This document shows, piece after piece, positions 8,170 through 16,332 of a stretch of 64,000 bases of DNA. Position 1 is the first letter of the stretch, and each line of letters begins with the position of its first letter. Made by a program: the position numbers and the translations under genes. The DNA is from Nocardia veterana NBRC 100344 (lineage in GTDB: Bacteria; Actinomycetota; Actinomycetes; Mycobacteriales; Mycobacteriaceae). The notes under the pieces are model-generated. The model was not told the origin of the DNA, did not search any database, and was given only the letters and a program-made list of their open reading frames with translations. The stretch covers positions 62,001-126,000 of the forward strand of contig NZ_BAGM01000117.1 of the NCBI RefSeq assembly GCF_000308855.1, in the 5' to 3' direction.

Positions 8170-10719
8170 TCAGAGCTTGACCAGGGTCCGGCTGTACTGC
8201 GGGATCAGGCGGATCTTGCCGGCGGTACCGAAATCGATGGTGACCGTGGCCAGGGCGCCGAAACCTTCGGCCGCGACCACCCGCCCGAGACCGTATTTGT
8301 CGTCGCTGACCCGGTCGCCGACGGCCAGGACGAGGCCGGAGTTGTTGTGTTTGGCGGCCGCCGGGCGAGCCGGTGTGCGGTCGCGCAGGCCGGGACGCTG
8401 CTGGGACCAGCCGTCGCCGCGCGTCCAATCCCGTTCCAGCCCGTCGTCCTCGCCGCGACGACGGAAACCGCGAGCGCCCCCGGGCGGGGTGGGTTCCAGC
8501 CGCCGCCAGTCGATCAGATGGCCCGGGATCTCCTGCAGGAAACGGGATTCCGGATTCGACACCGCCTGCCCCCACCCGGAGCGAACCACCGCTCGGGTCA
8601 GATACAACCGCTGCCGGGCCCGGGTGATCCCGACGTAGGCCAAGCGCCGTTCCTCGGCCAATTCGGCCGGGTCACCGAGGGCACGCATATGCGGGAACTG
8701 CCCGTCCTCCCAGCCGGTCACGAAGACCACCGGGAACTCCAGCCCCTTGGCCGTGTGCAGGGTCATCAGCGTGACCACGCCGGACCCCTCGTCCGGAATC
8801 TGATCGGTATCGGCGACCAGGGATACGCGCTCCAGGAACGCCGCCAGCGATCCGGGGTCCGGCTCCCCCTCGGCCGCCTCCGGGACCAGTCCTTCCGCCC
8901 GCGCGGCTTCCACGTTGTTGCGCGCCTCGGAACTGAATTCCCGTGCCACGCTGACCAATTCGTTCAGGTTGTCCAGCCGTGCGCCGTCCTGCGGATCGTC
9001 GGAGGCCTCCAGTTCGGCGCGGTAGCCGGTCTTGTCCAGGACGGCCTCGACCACATTGCCGACATCGGGGAAATCGGTGTCGGTGGTGGCGCCCGCGGCC
9101 CGGATCTCGTCGAGCAGATCGAGGAATCCGGCGATGGCCCGCTGCGCCCGCGTGTTCAGCAGCGCGACCTTGCCGTCGGCGGCGTCGCGCAGGGCGGCGG
9201 CGAAGCCGATATCGCGCTGTTCGGCGTGGACCGCCACACACGCCTCCGCCCGATCGCCGATACCGCGGCGCGGGGTGTTGAGGATGCGGCGCAGGCTCAC
9301 CGCGTCGTCGGGATTCTCCAGCACCCGCAGATAGGCCACCACATCGCGGACCTCCTTGCGCTCGTAGAAGCGCACGCCGCCCACGACCTTGTAGGGCAGG
9401 CCCATCCGGATGAAGATCTCCTCCAGCGCCCGGGAGTTGTTGTTGGTGCGATAGAACACCGCCACGTCGGCGTAGTTGTATTCGCCGGTCTCGACCAATC
9501 GGTCGATCTCGCGGGCGACGAACGACGCCTCGTCGTGCTCGTTGTCGGCGACGTAGCCCACGATCAGATCGCCGTCGCCCGAATCGGTCCACAACTTCTT
9601 GTCGCGACGGTTCTCGTTGCGGGAGATGAGTGCGTTCGCCGCCGACAGGATGTGCTGGGTGCTGCGGTAGTTCTGTTCCAGCAGAATCGTTTCCGCATCG
9701 GGGAAGTCGCGTTCGAATTCCTCGATATTGCGGATGGTGGCTCCGCGGAAGGCGTAGATGGACTGGTCCGCGTCGCCCACCACGCACAGTTCGCTCGGCG
9801 GCACCGCGTCGGCGCGCCGCAGCGGCGTGAATTCCGGATCCGCCGCCTCGGCACCGGCATCGGCGTCGGCGAGGTCGTCGGGCGCCTGCAGATGATGCCC
9901 GACCAGCTCCCGGACCAGGACGTACTGGGCGTGGTTGGTGTCCTGATACTCGTCGACCAGGACGTGCCGGAAGCGGCGGCGGTAGTACTCGGCCACCTGC
10001 GGATGATTCTGCAGCAGGGCGACCGTCTCACCGATCAGATCGTCGAAATCGAAGGCGTTGGCCGCACGCAGTCGGCGCTGGTATTCGGTGTAGACCCGGG
10101 CCACGATGCCGGGCAGTTCGGTCTCGTCGGCTTCCGCGTCGGCGGTGGCGGCGTCCGGGTCGATGAGCTCGTTCTTCAGATTGGAAATGGCGGTCGCGAG
10201 CAACCGGGGCGAGTACTTCTTCGGATCCAGGTTCTGATCGCGAATGATCATCGCCAGCAGCCGGCGGGAATCGTCGGCGTCGTAGATGGAGAAGTTCGAG
10301 TTCAACGACCCGGGGAGCAGATTGGCCTGCATTCGCAGGATCCGGACGCAGGCGGAGTGGAAGGTCGACACCCACATCGCGGCCGCGCGCGGGCCGACCA
10401 GATCGATCACGCGCTCCCGCATTTCCGCCGCGGCCTTGTTGGTGAAGGTGATGGCGAGAATCTGGCCCGGTGTCACATCCCGCTCGGCCAGGAGATAGGC
10501 GATGCGACGGGTGAGCACGGCGGTTTTGCCCGATCCCGCCCCGGCCACGATCAGCAGTGGTGAGCCGGCGTGGACGACGGCCGCGCGCTGCTGCGGGTTC
10601 AGCCCCGCGAGTAGCCGCTGCACTCGATCGTCGTGCGATGGGTGCGCCGCCCCCGGCGTACCCGCCCCCGAAGTTCCTGTCGAACTTTTCGCCCTGGTTC
10701 CAGCCACCGTCGTCTCCAT
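8170..10719 (-). CDS. uvrD1: ATP-dependent DNA helicase UvrD1/PcrA
   Basis: 849-residue superfamily 1A 3'-5' DNA helicase for nucleotide excision repair and recombination control. The Walker A loop is GAGSGKT near residue 60. Further motifs include the DEYQDTN Walker B segment, GDADQSIYAFRGA, EQNYRST, VTLMTLHTAKGLEF and AYVGITRARQRLYL, all in order. The last 55 residues (GDRVSDDKYGLGRVV onward) form the Tudor-like domain that contacts RNA polymerase in PcrA/UvrD1 proteins. Its place between the M23 peptidase and the chorismate mutase matches Rv0949. The N-terminal 30 residues are low-complexity. Confidence 0.96.
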   Translation of the reverse strand: METTVAGTRAKSSTGTSGAGTPGAAHPSHDDRVQRLLAGLNPQQRAAVVHAGSPLLIVAGAGSGKTAVLTRRIAYLLAERDVTPGQILAITFTNKAAAEMRERVIDLVGPRAAAMWVSTFHSACVRILRMQANLLPGSLNSNFSIYDADDSRRLLAMIIRDQNLDPKKYSPRLLATAISNLKNELIDPDAATADAEADETELPGIVARVYTEYQRRLRAANAFDFDDLIGETVALLQNHPQVAEYYRRRFRHVLVDEYQDTNHAQYVLVRELVGHHLQAPDDLADADAGAEAADPEFTPLRRADAVPPSELCVVGDADQSIYAFRGATIRNIEEFERDFPDAETILLEQNYRSTQHILSAANALISRNENRRDKKLWTDSGDGDLIVGYVADNEHDEASFVAREIDRLVETGEYNYADVAVFYRTNNNSRALEEIFIRMGLPYKVVGGVRFYERKEVRDVVAYLRVLENPDDAVSLRRILNTPRRGIGDRAEACVAVHAEQRDIGFAAALRDAADGKVALLNTRAQRAIAGFLDLLDEIRAAGATTDTDFPDVGNVVEAVLDKTGYRAELEASDDPQDGARLDNLNELVSVAREFSSEARNNVEAARAEGLVPEAAEGEPDPGSLAAFLERVSLVADTDQIPDEGSGVVTLMTLHTAKGLEFPVVFVTGWEDGQFPHMRALGDPAELAEERRLAYVGITRARQRLYLTRAVVRSGWGQAVSNPESRFLQEIPGHLIDWRRLEPTPPGGARGFRRRGEDDGLERDWTRGDGWSQQRPGLRDRTPARPAAAKHNNSGLVLAVGDRVSDDKYGLGRVVAAEGFGALATVTIDFGTAGKIRLIPQYSRTLVKL

Positions 10720-11034
10720 CGTCCATCCACGCTACCGGCGGGCACCGACATGGTGTAGTCCGGCGCGATCCTCGCCGCGTTCTCAACGAGGAGAACGCGG
10801 GCAAGACTTTGCCTCATTTGCCTCGCGTGGCAGACTGGCCACATGACCAGCGCGCTCACGACCTCTGCTGTTCGGGCGAACGAAGGTATTCGTGGTCGCC
10901 TATTTCGCACGTGAGCGCACACTCGACGGGGGACAATGCAAGGCCGAACAGGTCTGTTTCACGGTGGAAGAATTAGATCGGTAACGGGGCAGGGCCGCAC
11001 GCCGATCGAAGTTCTGACACGAGGAGAAGAACGT
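10720..11034. other. Divergent gap between uvrD1 and chorismate mutase
   Basis: 315 bp that should hold both promoters. The only coding possibility seen is a 23-codon ATG frame at 10843-10914 with no ribosome site and no recognisable product, so it is not called as a gene. Confidence 0.5.
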
Positions 11035-11343
11035 ATGAGCACCTCAACTGAGCCGATCGATCAGCCCGCAGCCGGCTCCGACGCCGCGCTGCCGAGCAGT
11101 GAGGCGGAGATCGAGAAGCTCCGCAAGGAGATCGATCGCCTCGACGCCGAAATTCTCGCGGCGATCAAGCGCCGGACCGAGATCTCCCGGATCATCGGCC
11201 GCACCCGGATGGCCAACGGTGGCCCGCGCCTGGTGCACTCGCGTGAGATGAAGGTGCTGGAGCGCTTCAGCGAACTGGGTCAGGAAGGCCACACCCTGGC
11301 GATGCTGCTGCTCCGCCTCGGCCGCGGCCGTCTCGGCCACTGA
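11035..11343 (+). CDS. Chorismate mutase, AroQ-delta type
   Basis: 102-residue intracellular chorismate mutase that converts chorismate to prephenate for Phe and Tyr synthesis. It resembles Rv0948c in length, in the helix IEKLRKEIDRLDAEILAAIK, in the RTRMANGGPRLVHSREM loop and in the C-terminal RLGRGRLGH tail, which in this subfamily docks onto DAHP synthase for activation. The start is set at ATG 11035 behind a strong GAGGAGAAG ribosome site; upstream in-frame codons give an unconserved extension. Confidence 0.95.
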   Translation: MSTSTEPIDQPAAGSDAALPSSEAEIEKLRKEIDRLDAEILAAIKRRTEISRIIGRTRMANGGPRLVHSREMKVLERFSELGQEGHTLAMLLLRLGRGRLGH

Positions 11344-11425
11344 CCGAACACCGCCTCGGCCACTGAACCGACGGCCGGCCCTTCGAGACCACGCGGCGAT
11401 CGTCTCGACGAACTCCGCAACCCCA

Positions 11426-11465
11426 GACCGCCCCGGGTGCTGATCCCCCGGGGCGGTCGTTTCGT
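11426..11465 (+). terminator. Terminator after the chorismate mutase gene
   Basis: A 12-bp GC-rich stem (11426-11437 pairing with 11447-11458) with a 9-nt loop is followed by GTTTCGTC. It lies between the convergent chorismate mutase and dehydrogenase genes and may serve both strands. Confidence 0.75.
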
Positions 11466-11481
11466 CTCCGGCGCCGGCCGC

Positions 11482-12933
11482 TCAGGGCAGGGCGATGTAC
11501 TTCGTCGACAGATACTCCTCGATCCCCTCGAATCCGCCCTCCCGGCCGAATCCGGACGCCTTCACGCCGCCGAACGGAGCGGCCGGGTCGGAGATGACCC
11601 CGCGATTGATCCCGACCATGCCGCTCTCCAAGCCCTCGGCGATGCGCAGGGCACGGTCCAGATCGCGGGTGTAAACGTAGGCGACCAAACCGAATTCGGT
11701 GTCGTTCGCCGCGGCCAGACCCTGTTCCTCGGTGTCGAATCCGACGATCGGCGCGACCGGCCCGAAGACCTCTTCACGGAGAATGCGGGCCTGCTCGGGC
11801 ACCTCGCACAGCACGGTGGCCGGATAGTAGTAACCGGGTCCGCCGGGGGCCTTCCCGCCGAGCCGGACCTCGGCGCCGTGGTCGACGGCATCGGCGACCA
11901 GATCGCTCACCGTGTCCAGCTGGTCCTGGTTGATCAGCGGTCCGAGGGTGGTCGACGGGTCGTCGCCGGGGCCGAGCTTCACCTCCTGCATCGCGGCGAC
12001 GAGTTTGTCGGTGAATTCGGCGCGCACCGAGTTGTGCACATGGAACCGGTTGGCCGCGGTGCAGGCCTCCCCGCCGTTGCGCAGTTTCGCCAGCATCGCG
12101 CCCTGCACGGCGGCATCGATATCGGCATCGTCGAACACGACGAACGGGGCGTTACCGCCGAGTTCCATCGAGGTGCGCAGCAGCCCGGACGCCGACTTCT
12201 CCACCAGCTTCTTGCCCACTCCGGTGGAGCCGGTGAAGGTGAGTTTGCGCAGCCGCGGATCGTTGAGCAGCGGTTCGGTGACCGCGCCGGAGTGGCTGGA
12301 GGTGATCACCGACAGCACGCCGTCCGGCAGGCCGGCCTCGCTGCACAACTTCGCCAGCAGCAGCATGGTCAGGGGCGTGGCCGAGGCCGGTTTGACGATC
12401 ATCGTGCAGCCGGCGGCCAGGGCCGGCCCGATCTTGCGGGTGCCCATGGCCAGCGGAAAATTCCAGGGCGTGATCGCCAGGCACGGCCCGACGGGCTGTT
12501 TGTGCACGACGATGCGGCCGGTGCCGGTGGGCGCGGTCTGGTAGCGACCGTGCACCCGCACCGCTTCCTCGCTGAACCAGCGGAAGAATTCGGCGCCGTA
12601 GCGCACCTCGTTGCGACTCTCCGCGAGTGCCTTACCCATTTCGAGGGTCATCAGCAGCGCGAAGTCCTCGGTGCGCTCGACGATCCGCTCGTACACCGCG
12701 CGCAGGATCTCGCCGCGTTCCCGGGCCGGGGTCGCGGCCCAGCTGTCCTGCACCGCCGCGGCCGCGTCGAGGGCGCGCACGGCGTCTTCGGGCGTGGCGT
12801 CGGCGACCTGCGCCAGGGTCTGTCCGGTCGCGGGGTTCTCGACCGCGAAGGTGGCGCCACCGGTGGCATCCACCGGTCCGCCGATCCAGAGCTGGGTGGG
12901 GACGGATTCCAGTAATTCGGTTTGCGACACCAT
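11482..12933 (-). CDS. gabD: NAD(P)-dependent succinate-semialdehyde dehydrogenase
   Basis: 483-residue aldehyde dehydrogenase that would oxidise succinate semialdehyde to succinate. Family marks are the TPWNFPLAMGTRKIGPALA segment, the glycine motif FTGSTGVGKK, the general-base loop ELGGNAPFVVFDDADID and the catalytic Cys in NGGEACTAANR. The sequence is closest in style to the GabD succinate-semialdehyde group; the exact substrate is inferred. ATG 12931-12933 (MVSQTELLES) is chosen; an upstream ATG gives an unconserved leader. It is divergent from pgi. Confidence 0.85.
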   Translation of the reverse strand: MVSQTELLESVPTQLWIGGPVDATGGATFAVENPATGQTLAQVADATPEDAVRALDAAAAVQDSWAATPARERGEILRAVYERIVERTEDFALLMTLEMGKALAESRNEVRYGAEFFRWFSEEAVRVHGRYQTAPTGTGRIVVHKQPVGPCLAITPWNFPLAMGTRKIGPALAAGCTMIVKPASATPLTMLLLAKLCSEAGLPDGVLSVITSSHSGAVTEPLLNDPRLRKLTFTGSTGVGKKLVEKSASGLLRTSMELGGNAPFVVFDDADIDAAVQGAMLAKLRNGGEACTAANRFHVHNSVRAEFTDKLVAAMQEVKLGPGDDPSTTLGPLINQDQLDTVSDLVADAVDHGAEVRLGGKAPGGPGYYYPATVLCEVPEQARILREEVFGPVAPIVGFDTEEQGLAAANDTEFGLVAYVYTRDLDRALRIAEGLESGMVGINRGVISDPAAPFGGVKASGFGREGGFEGIEEYLSTKYIALP

Positions 12934-13043
12934 GTGCCCAGGGTAGGCCGCGGCCGCCCGGGAGGGACACAAGCTGCGTGTTCGCGCACCCGGTCGGCAG
13001 CTACTACCTGCGCGTAGCGAATGGTGTCTGTAATCTCGCGGGA

Positions 13044-14696
13044 GTGAGCAGCGACATCACCGCGACGGCGGCCTGGCGGAAACTGCACGATCACTATTCG
13101 GCCGTGGCCGACCGGCACCTACGCGAATTCTTCGCCGAGGATCCGGACCGGGGACGCGAGCTGACCGTCGAGGTCGGCGATCTGCACATCGACTACAGCA
13201 AGCACCGCGTCACTCGCGAAACCCTCGATCTGCTGCTCGATTTGGCCGATACGGCCGGGGTCGCCGGACGCCGGGATGCGATGTTCGCGGGCGAACACAT
13301 CAACACCTCCGAGGACCGCGCGGTGGGCCATGTGGCGCTGCGGCTGCCGGCCGGTGCGTCGATGACGATCGACGGCGCGGATGCGGGCGCACAGGTCCAC
13401 GAGGTGCTGCGCCGGATGGGCGATTTCACCGACGCGGTGCGGTCGGGGCAGTGGCGCGGCGCGAGTGGTGAGCGCATCAGCACGGTGGTGAACATCGGTA
13501 TCGGCGGCTCGGATCTCGGTCCGGCAATGCTGTATCAGGCCCTGCGTCACTATGCCGACGCCGGGATTTCGGCGCGGTTCGTCTCCAATATCGATCCGGC
13601 GGATCTGACCGCGAAACTCGACGGCCTGGATCCGGCGCGGACGCTGTTCGTCGTTGCGTCCAAGACGTTTTCGACGCTGGAGACGCTCACCAACGCCACC
13701 GCGGCGCGGCGCTGGCTGGTCGCGGCGCTCGGCGAGGACGCGGTCGCCAAACATTTCGTCGCGGTGTCCACCCACGCCCAGCGAGTCGCGGATTTCGGCA
13801 TCGATACCGCCAACATGTTCGAGTTCTGGGATTGGGTCGGCGGTCGCTACTCGGTGGATTCCGCGATCGGGCTGTCGATGATGGCGGTGATCGGCAAGGA
13901 GCGCTTCGCCGAATTCCTGGCCGGAATGCACAGCGTGGACGAACATTTCGTAACGGCGCCCCCGGAGCGGAACGCGCCCATCCTGCTGGGTCTGCTCGGC
14001 GTCTGGTATTCGAATTTCTTCGGCGCTCAGTCCCGCGCGGTACTGCCGTACTCCAACGACCTGGCGCGCTTCCCGGCCTATCTGCAGCAGCTGACGATGG
14101 AGTCGAACGGCAAATCCGTTCGGCTCGACGGCAGTCCGGTCACCACCTCGACCGGGGAGATCTTCTGGGGCGAGCCGGGAACCAACGGGCAGCACGCCTT
14201 CTATCAGCTCCTGCATCAGGGCACTCGCCTGGTGCCGGCCGATTTCATCGGATTCGCCCGGCCCACCGACGATCTGGCCACCCGTGACGGGTCCGGCAGT
14301 ATGCACGACATCCTGATGAGCAATCTGTTCGCGCAGACGAAGGTGCTGGCCTTCGGCCGGACCGCGGCGGAGATCGAGGCCGAAGACGGCGGAACTCCGG
14401 GTTTCGATCCCGCCTTGGTGCCGCATCGAGTGATGCCCGGCAACCGGCCCTCGACCACGATCCTGGCCCCTCAGCTCACCCCCTCGGTGGTCGGCCAGCT
14501 GATCGCGCTCTACGAACACCAGGTCTTCGTCGAAGGCGTCATCTGGGGTATCGACAGCTTCGATCAGTGGGGCGTCGAGCTGGGCAAACAGCAGGCCCTC
14601 GCCTTGGAGCCGCTGCTGACCGCCGCCGAAGATCCGGCACCGCAATCGGATTCGTCGACCGACGCGCTGATTCGCTGGTACCGCAGACATCGCTGA
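13044..14696 (+). CDS. pgi: Glucose-6-phosphate isomerase
   Basis: 550-residue enzyme interconverting glucose 6-phosphate and fructose 6-phosphate. Family signatures present are NIGIGGSDLGPAM, VASKTFSTLETLTNA, the DWVGGRYSVDSAIGL signature, and the C-terminal GVIWGIDSFDQWGVELGKQ signature with its catalytic Lys. GTG 13044 is preferred because it gives MSSDITATAAW, the usual N-terminus; the ribosome site there is poor (GGGA directly before it), so leaderless or coupled initiation is possible. Its position near chorismate mutase and uvrD1 matches Rv0946c. Confidence 0.96.
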   Translation: MSSDITATAAWRKLHDHYSAVADRHLREFFAEDPDRGRELTVEVGDLHIDYSKHRVTRETLDLLLDLADTAGVAGRRDAMFAGEHINTSEDRAVGHVALRLPAGASMTIDGADAGAQVHEVLRRMGDFTDAVRSGQWRGASGERISTVVNIGIGGSDLGPAMLYQALRHYADAGISARFVSNIDPADLTAKLDGLDPARTLFVVASKTFSTLETLTNATAARRWLVAALGEDAVAKHFVAVSTHAQRVADFGIDTANMFEFWDWVGGRYSVDSAIGLSMMAVIGKERFAEFLAGMHSVDEHFVTAPPERNAPILLGLLGVWYSNFFGAQSRAVLPYSNDLARFPAYLQQLTMESNGKSVRLDGSPVTTSTGEIFWGEPGTNGQHAFYQLLHQGTRLVPADFIGFARPTDDLATRDGSGSMHDILMSNLFAQTKVLAFGRTAAEIEAEDGGTPGFDPALVPHRVMPGNRPSTTILAPQLTPSVVGQLIALYEHQVFVEGVIWGIDSFDQWGVELGKQQALALEPLLTAAEDPAPQSDSSTDALIRWYRRHR

Positions 14697-14744
14697 TCGC
14701 GCAGCGATGCCGCGAGATCGGACAGCGCGACGGATCATGACTGC

Positions 14745-15185
14745 TCAGGAGACCGAGCCGCGCGGCACGATCCAGCGCTGACGTAGCCCGGGGTACGCCT
14801 CGGCGATGATTTCGAAGTGCTTGTCGTAGTGCAAGACCGTGGCACCGTAATGGACTGCGGTCGCCGCGATGAGGATGTCTGTGGCCTGGGCCGATCGCCC
14901 GTGCCCGGCAGCCCACAACTGCTGCCGGATCGAGCGGGCGATCGGGTCGATCGCCGCGTCCATCGGCAGGTAGCGGAAGGCCTCGGTATAGATCTGCAGG
15001 AGCTTGCCGAGTTCGGCGGGGTTGCGCGCGCTGAACGCGGCCTCATCGGTAGTGACGGCACACGAACAGATGATTCCGGCCGAGGAATTCAGCCGATCGA
15101 ATGCCTGCCGCACCGATTCGTGGCGCTGAATACGGGAGAGGGCGCTGTGGTCGGCCAGATACAAGGCCCGAACTGCTGACGTCAC
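14745..15185 (-). CDS. vapC: VapC-type PIN-domain ribonuclease toxin
   Basis: 146-residue PIN-domain RNase, the toxin of a type II toxin-antitoxin pair. Acidic active-site residues lie in ALYLADHSALSR (first Asp), TTDEAAFS, SAQATDILIAA and HYDKHFEII. The GTG start (complement of 15183-15185) overlaps the vapB stop codon in a GTGA arrangement, so translation is coupled. The target RNA cannot be deduced. It is convergent with pgi. Confidence 0.92.
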   Translation of the reverse strand: MTSAVRALYLADHSALSRIQRHESVRQAFDRLNSSAGIICSCAVTTDEAAFSARNPAELGKLLQIYTEAFRYLPMDAAIDPIARSIRQQLWAAGHGRSAQATDILIAATAVHYGATVLHYDKHFEIIAEAYPGLRQRWIVPRGSVS

Positions 15186-15397
15186 CGCGGTGACTGCCGG
15201 CTGCTCTCCTCGGCGATCTCGGTATCGGATAAGAACGGTTCGCGCTCGGCGAACCACGCGATGGCGTCGTGCTGCTGTTGCTGACGGACGAGCAGCCGCA
15301 GGGCCGCCCGCACGGTTTCGGTCTTGGTGGCCCCCCCGGTGATCTGCCTCGCTTGCTCCATCAGCTCATCGGGGATGTCGATCAATGTCTTCGTCAT
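15182..15397 (-). CDS. vapB: VapB-type antitoxin
   Basis: 71-residue antitoxin. The N-terminal MTKTLIDIPDELMEQARQIT segment is a ribbon-helix-helix DNA-binding motif. The rest, ending SDTEIAEESSRQ, is the flexible part that should wrap the VapC active site. The ATG has a GGAGAG ribosome site. An inverted-repeat operator lies 12 bp upstream (15410-15439), consistent with autorepression by the VapBC complex. Confidence 0.9.
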   Translation of the reverse strand: MTKTLIDIPDELMEQARQITGGATKTETVRAALRLLVRQQQQHDAIAWFAEREPFLSDTEIAEESSRQSPR

Positions 15398-15409
15398 AAC
15401 TCTCCATTC

Positions 15410-15439
15410 GGATATACAAATTTCTTCTCCAGTATATCC
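15410..15439 (-). promoter_or_regulatory. VapBC operator (perfect 8-bp inverted repeat)
   Basis: GGATATAC at 15410-15417 is repeated inverted as GTATATCC at 15432-15439, with a 14-bp AT-rich spacer. It lies just upstream of the vapB ribosome site and probably overlaps the vapBC promoter. Autoregulation by the ribbon-helix-helix antitoxin is the expected use. Confidence 0.75.
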
Positions 15440-15480
15440 ACCTCGTGTGCGCGGGCACCGGATGGATGACCCACCCCCCG

Positions 15481-15517
15481 TTGACTTATGCAGGTAAATA
15501 CCTGCATAATTTCCCCG
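15481..15517 (+). promoter_or_regulatory. ArsR-type promoter/operator with leaderless start
   Basis: A TTGACT -35 (15481-15486) and a CATAAT -10 (15505-15510) are spaced 18 bp apart. A perfect 24-bp palindrome (15486-15509; half-site TTATGCAGGTA) fills the spacer, so a bound repressor would block polymerase. The expected transcription start, 6-7 nt past the -10, coincides with the GTG start of the regulator at 15517, implying a leaderless mRNA. Confidence 0.75.
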
Positions 15518-16311
15518 TGCAACCCGAACCCGATATGGATGTGGTGTTCAAGGCATTGGCCGACCCGACTCGGCGACTGCTGCTGGATCGGCTGCGTCAG
15601 CAGAACGGGCAGACCCTGCGGGAGCTGTGCGAACGGGTGGAGATGGCGCGGCAGTCACTGACGCAGCATCTCGACATCCTGGTTCGAGCGGGGCTCGTCA
15701 CCGTGCTGCGGCGCGGCCGGGAGCGGGTGCACTACATCAATCCGGCGCCGATCCACGACATCGAACGACGCTGGATTTCCGTGTTCGACCGGCCGCGCCT
15801 GGATGCGATCCGGGCGATCAAGAACCAGGCAGAGGAGTACGCCATGAGCACGACCGTGCCCGACTACGTCTACGTCACCTATATCCGCGCCACGGCCGAT
15901 CAGGTCTGGCGAGCGCTGACCGACGCCAATCTCACCGCCCGCTACTGGGGACATGCGAATGTGTCCGACTGGCAACCGGGTTCGGCCTGGGAACACCGCC
16001 GCGTCGACGGCTCGGGTGCCGTCGACGTCGTGGGCAAGGTACTCGAATCCGAGCCGCCGACGCGCTTGGTGATCACCTTCGAGGACTCGCCGCAGGAGGA
16101 CCGGGAGCCCTCGGTCGTCACCTTCCTCGTCGAACCGCACCAGGACATCGTCCGGCTCACCGTGACCCACGAGAAGCTGCCGAACCAGGAAATGCTGCAG
16201 GGGATTTCGAGTGGCTGGCCGGCGGTGCTGGCCAATCTCAAATCCCTGCTCGAAACCGGCGACGTCTTGCCGCAGGCGCCGTGGGAGATGTCGAGCGAGC
16301 CGGTGGGCTGA
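15517..16311 (+). CDS. ArsR-family regulator fused to an SRPBCC/AHSA1 domain
   Basis: 264 residues in two parts. Residues 1-100 are an ArsR winged helix (VVFKALADPTRRLLLDRL, then the recognition helix around ARQSLTQHLDIL). Residues 110-255 are an SRPBCC/AHSA1 (Bet v1-like) fold beginning TTVPDYVYVTYIRATADQVWRAL. These are usually two adjacent or overlapping genes; here they are one frame, though an internal ATG at 15844 could also start the second domain. No metal-binding Cys pair is seen in the ArsR part, so the ligand is probably organic and held by the SRPBCC cavity. GTG 15517 is chosen because it sits where transcription should begin. Autorepression through the palindrome at 15486-15509 is inferred. 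Confidence 0.9.
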   Translation: MQPEPDMDVVFKALADPTRRLLLDRLRQQNGQTLRELCERVEMARQSLTQHLDILVRAGLVTVLRRGRERVHYINPAPIHDIERRWISVFDRPRLDAIRAIKNQAEEYAMSTTVPDYVYVTYIRATADQVWRALTDANLTARYWGHANVSDWQPGSAWEHRRVDGSGAVDVVGKVLESEPPTRLVITFEDSPQEDREPSVVTFLVEPHQDIVRLTVTHEKLPNQEMLQGISSGWPAVLANLKSLLETGDVLPQAPWEMSSEPVG

Positions 16312-16332
16312 TCCGGCTCGCTCGCAGCCGGA

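Noticed and set aside
10843..10914. A 23-codon frame between uvrD1 and chorismate mutase
   Set aside because: It has no ribosome site, no promoter evidence and no recognisable product.
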